Below are positions 61,281-64,000 of a stretch of 64,000 bases of DNA, piece after piece. Origin of the DNA: Coprinus comatus (lineage: Eukaryota; Basidiomycota; Agaricomycetes; Agaricales; Agaricaceae); the NCBI GenBank assembly GCA_034638255.1, contig JAWPGT010000015.1, positions 1 through 64,000 on the forward strand, read 5' to 3'. The notes beneath the pieces were generated by a model. It did not search any database and had not been told where the DNA came from. It saw nothing but the letters and a program-made list of their open reading frames with translations. The position numbers and the translations under genes were made by a program. Positions within the stretch are counted from its first letter, which is position 1. The number at the start of each line of letters is the position of its first letter.

Positions 61281-64000
<2,720 letters not shown>

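Overview
The window reads as a gene-dense stretch of a mushroom-forming basidiomycete (Agaricomycetes). The signs are genes split by many short GT..AG introns (mostly 45-80 nt, some exons only 12-19 nt), a basidiomycete-type P450, a DUF6534 membrane protein, a NACHT protein, an F-box-like protein, and serine- or proline-rich low-complexity proteins. This assignment rests on gene content alone. I rebuilt gene models by hand from splice sites and reading phase; where phases sum to a whole number of codons I say so.

Left part (1-26.9 kb). Minus strand: a DUF6534 membrane protein (1751-3423), a 513-residue cytochrome P450 (7810-10159), a vacuolar Ca2+/H+ exchanger (11199-13250), a DUR3-type urea transporter (14357-17235), and a secreted protein built of eight tandem ~50-residue units (18860-20951). 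Plus strand: a Bem46-like alpha/beta hydrolase carrying one apparent frameshift (22232-23748) and a Ser-rich protein of unknown role (24108-25694). A prenylcysteine carboxyl methyltransferase follows on the minus strand (25941-26939).

Middle part (27-46 kb). A secreted GDSL esterase (29799-30945, plus strand) sits between two gene-poor stretches. Then a tight minus-strand block: NACHT protein (35871-38804), an uncharacterised 237-residue protein (35088-35801) and a GGA-type VHS-GAT trafficking adaptor with an apparent frameshift (33385-35068), separated by only 69 and 19 bp. Next come an F-box-like/proline-rich protein (40618-44559) and the E2 enzyme UBC13 (44653-45981).

Right part (46-64 kb, all minus strand). 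A ~2,776-residue, almost wholly low-complexity protein ends in a RING-H2 finger (46700-55784). It is followed by the calcineurin catalytic subunit (56367-59793) and the bifunctional mitochondrial arginine enzyme ARG5,6, cut by the window edge (61281->64000).

Themes: F-box-like protein, UBC13 and RING-H2 protein are consecutive and co-oriented, a possible ubiquitin-related neighbourhood. Calcineurin and a VCX1-type exchanger, linked functionally in yeast, lie 43 kb apart. No rRNA, tRNA, CRISPR or intact transposon was seen.
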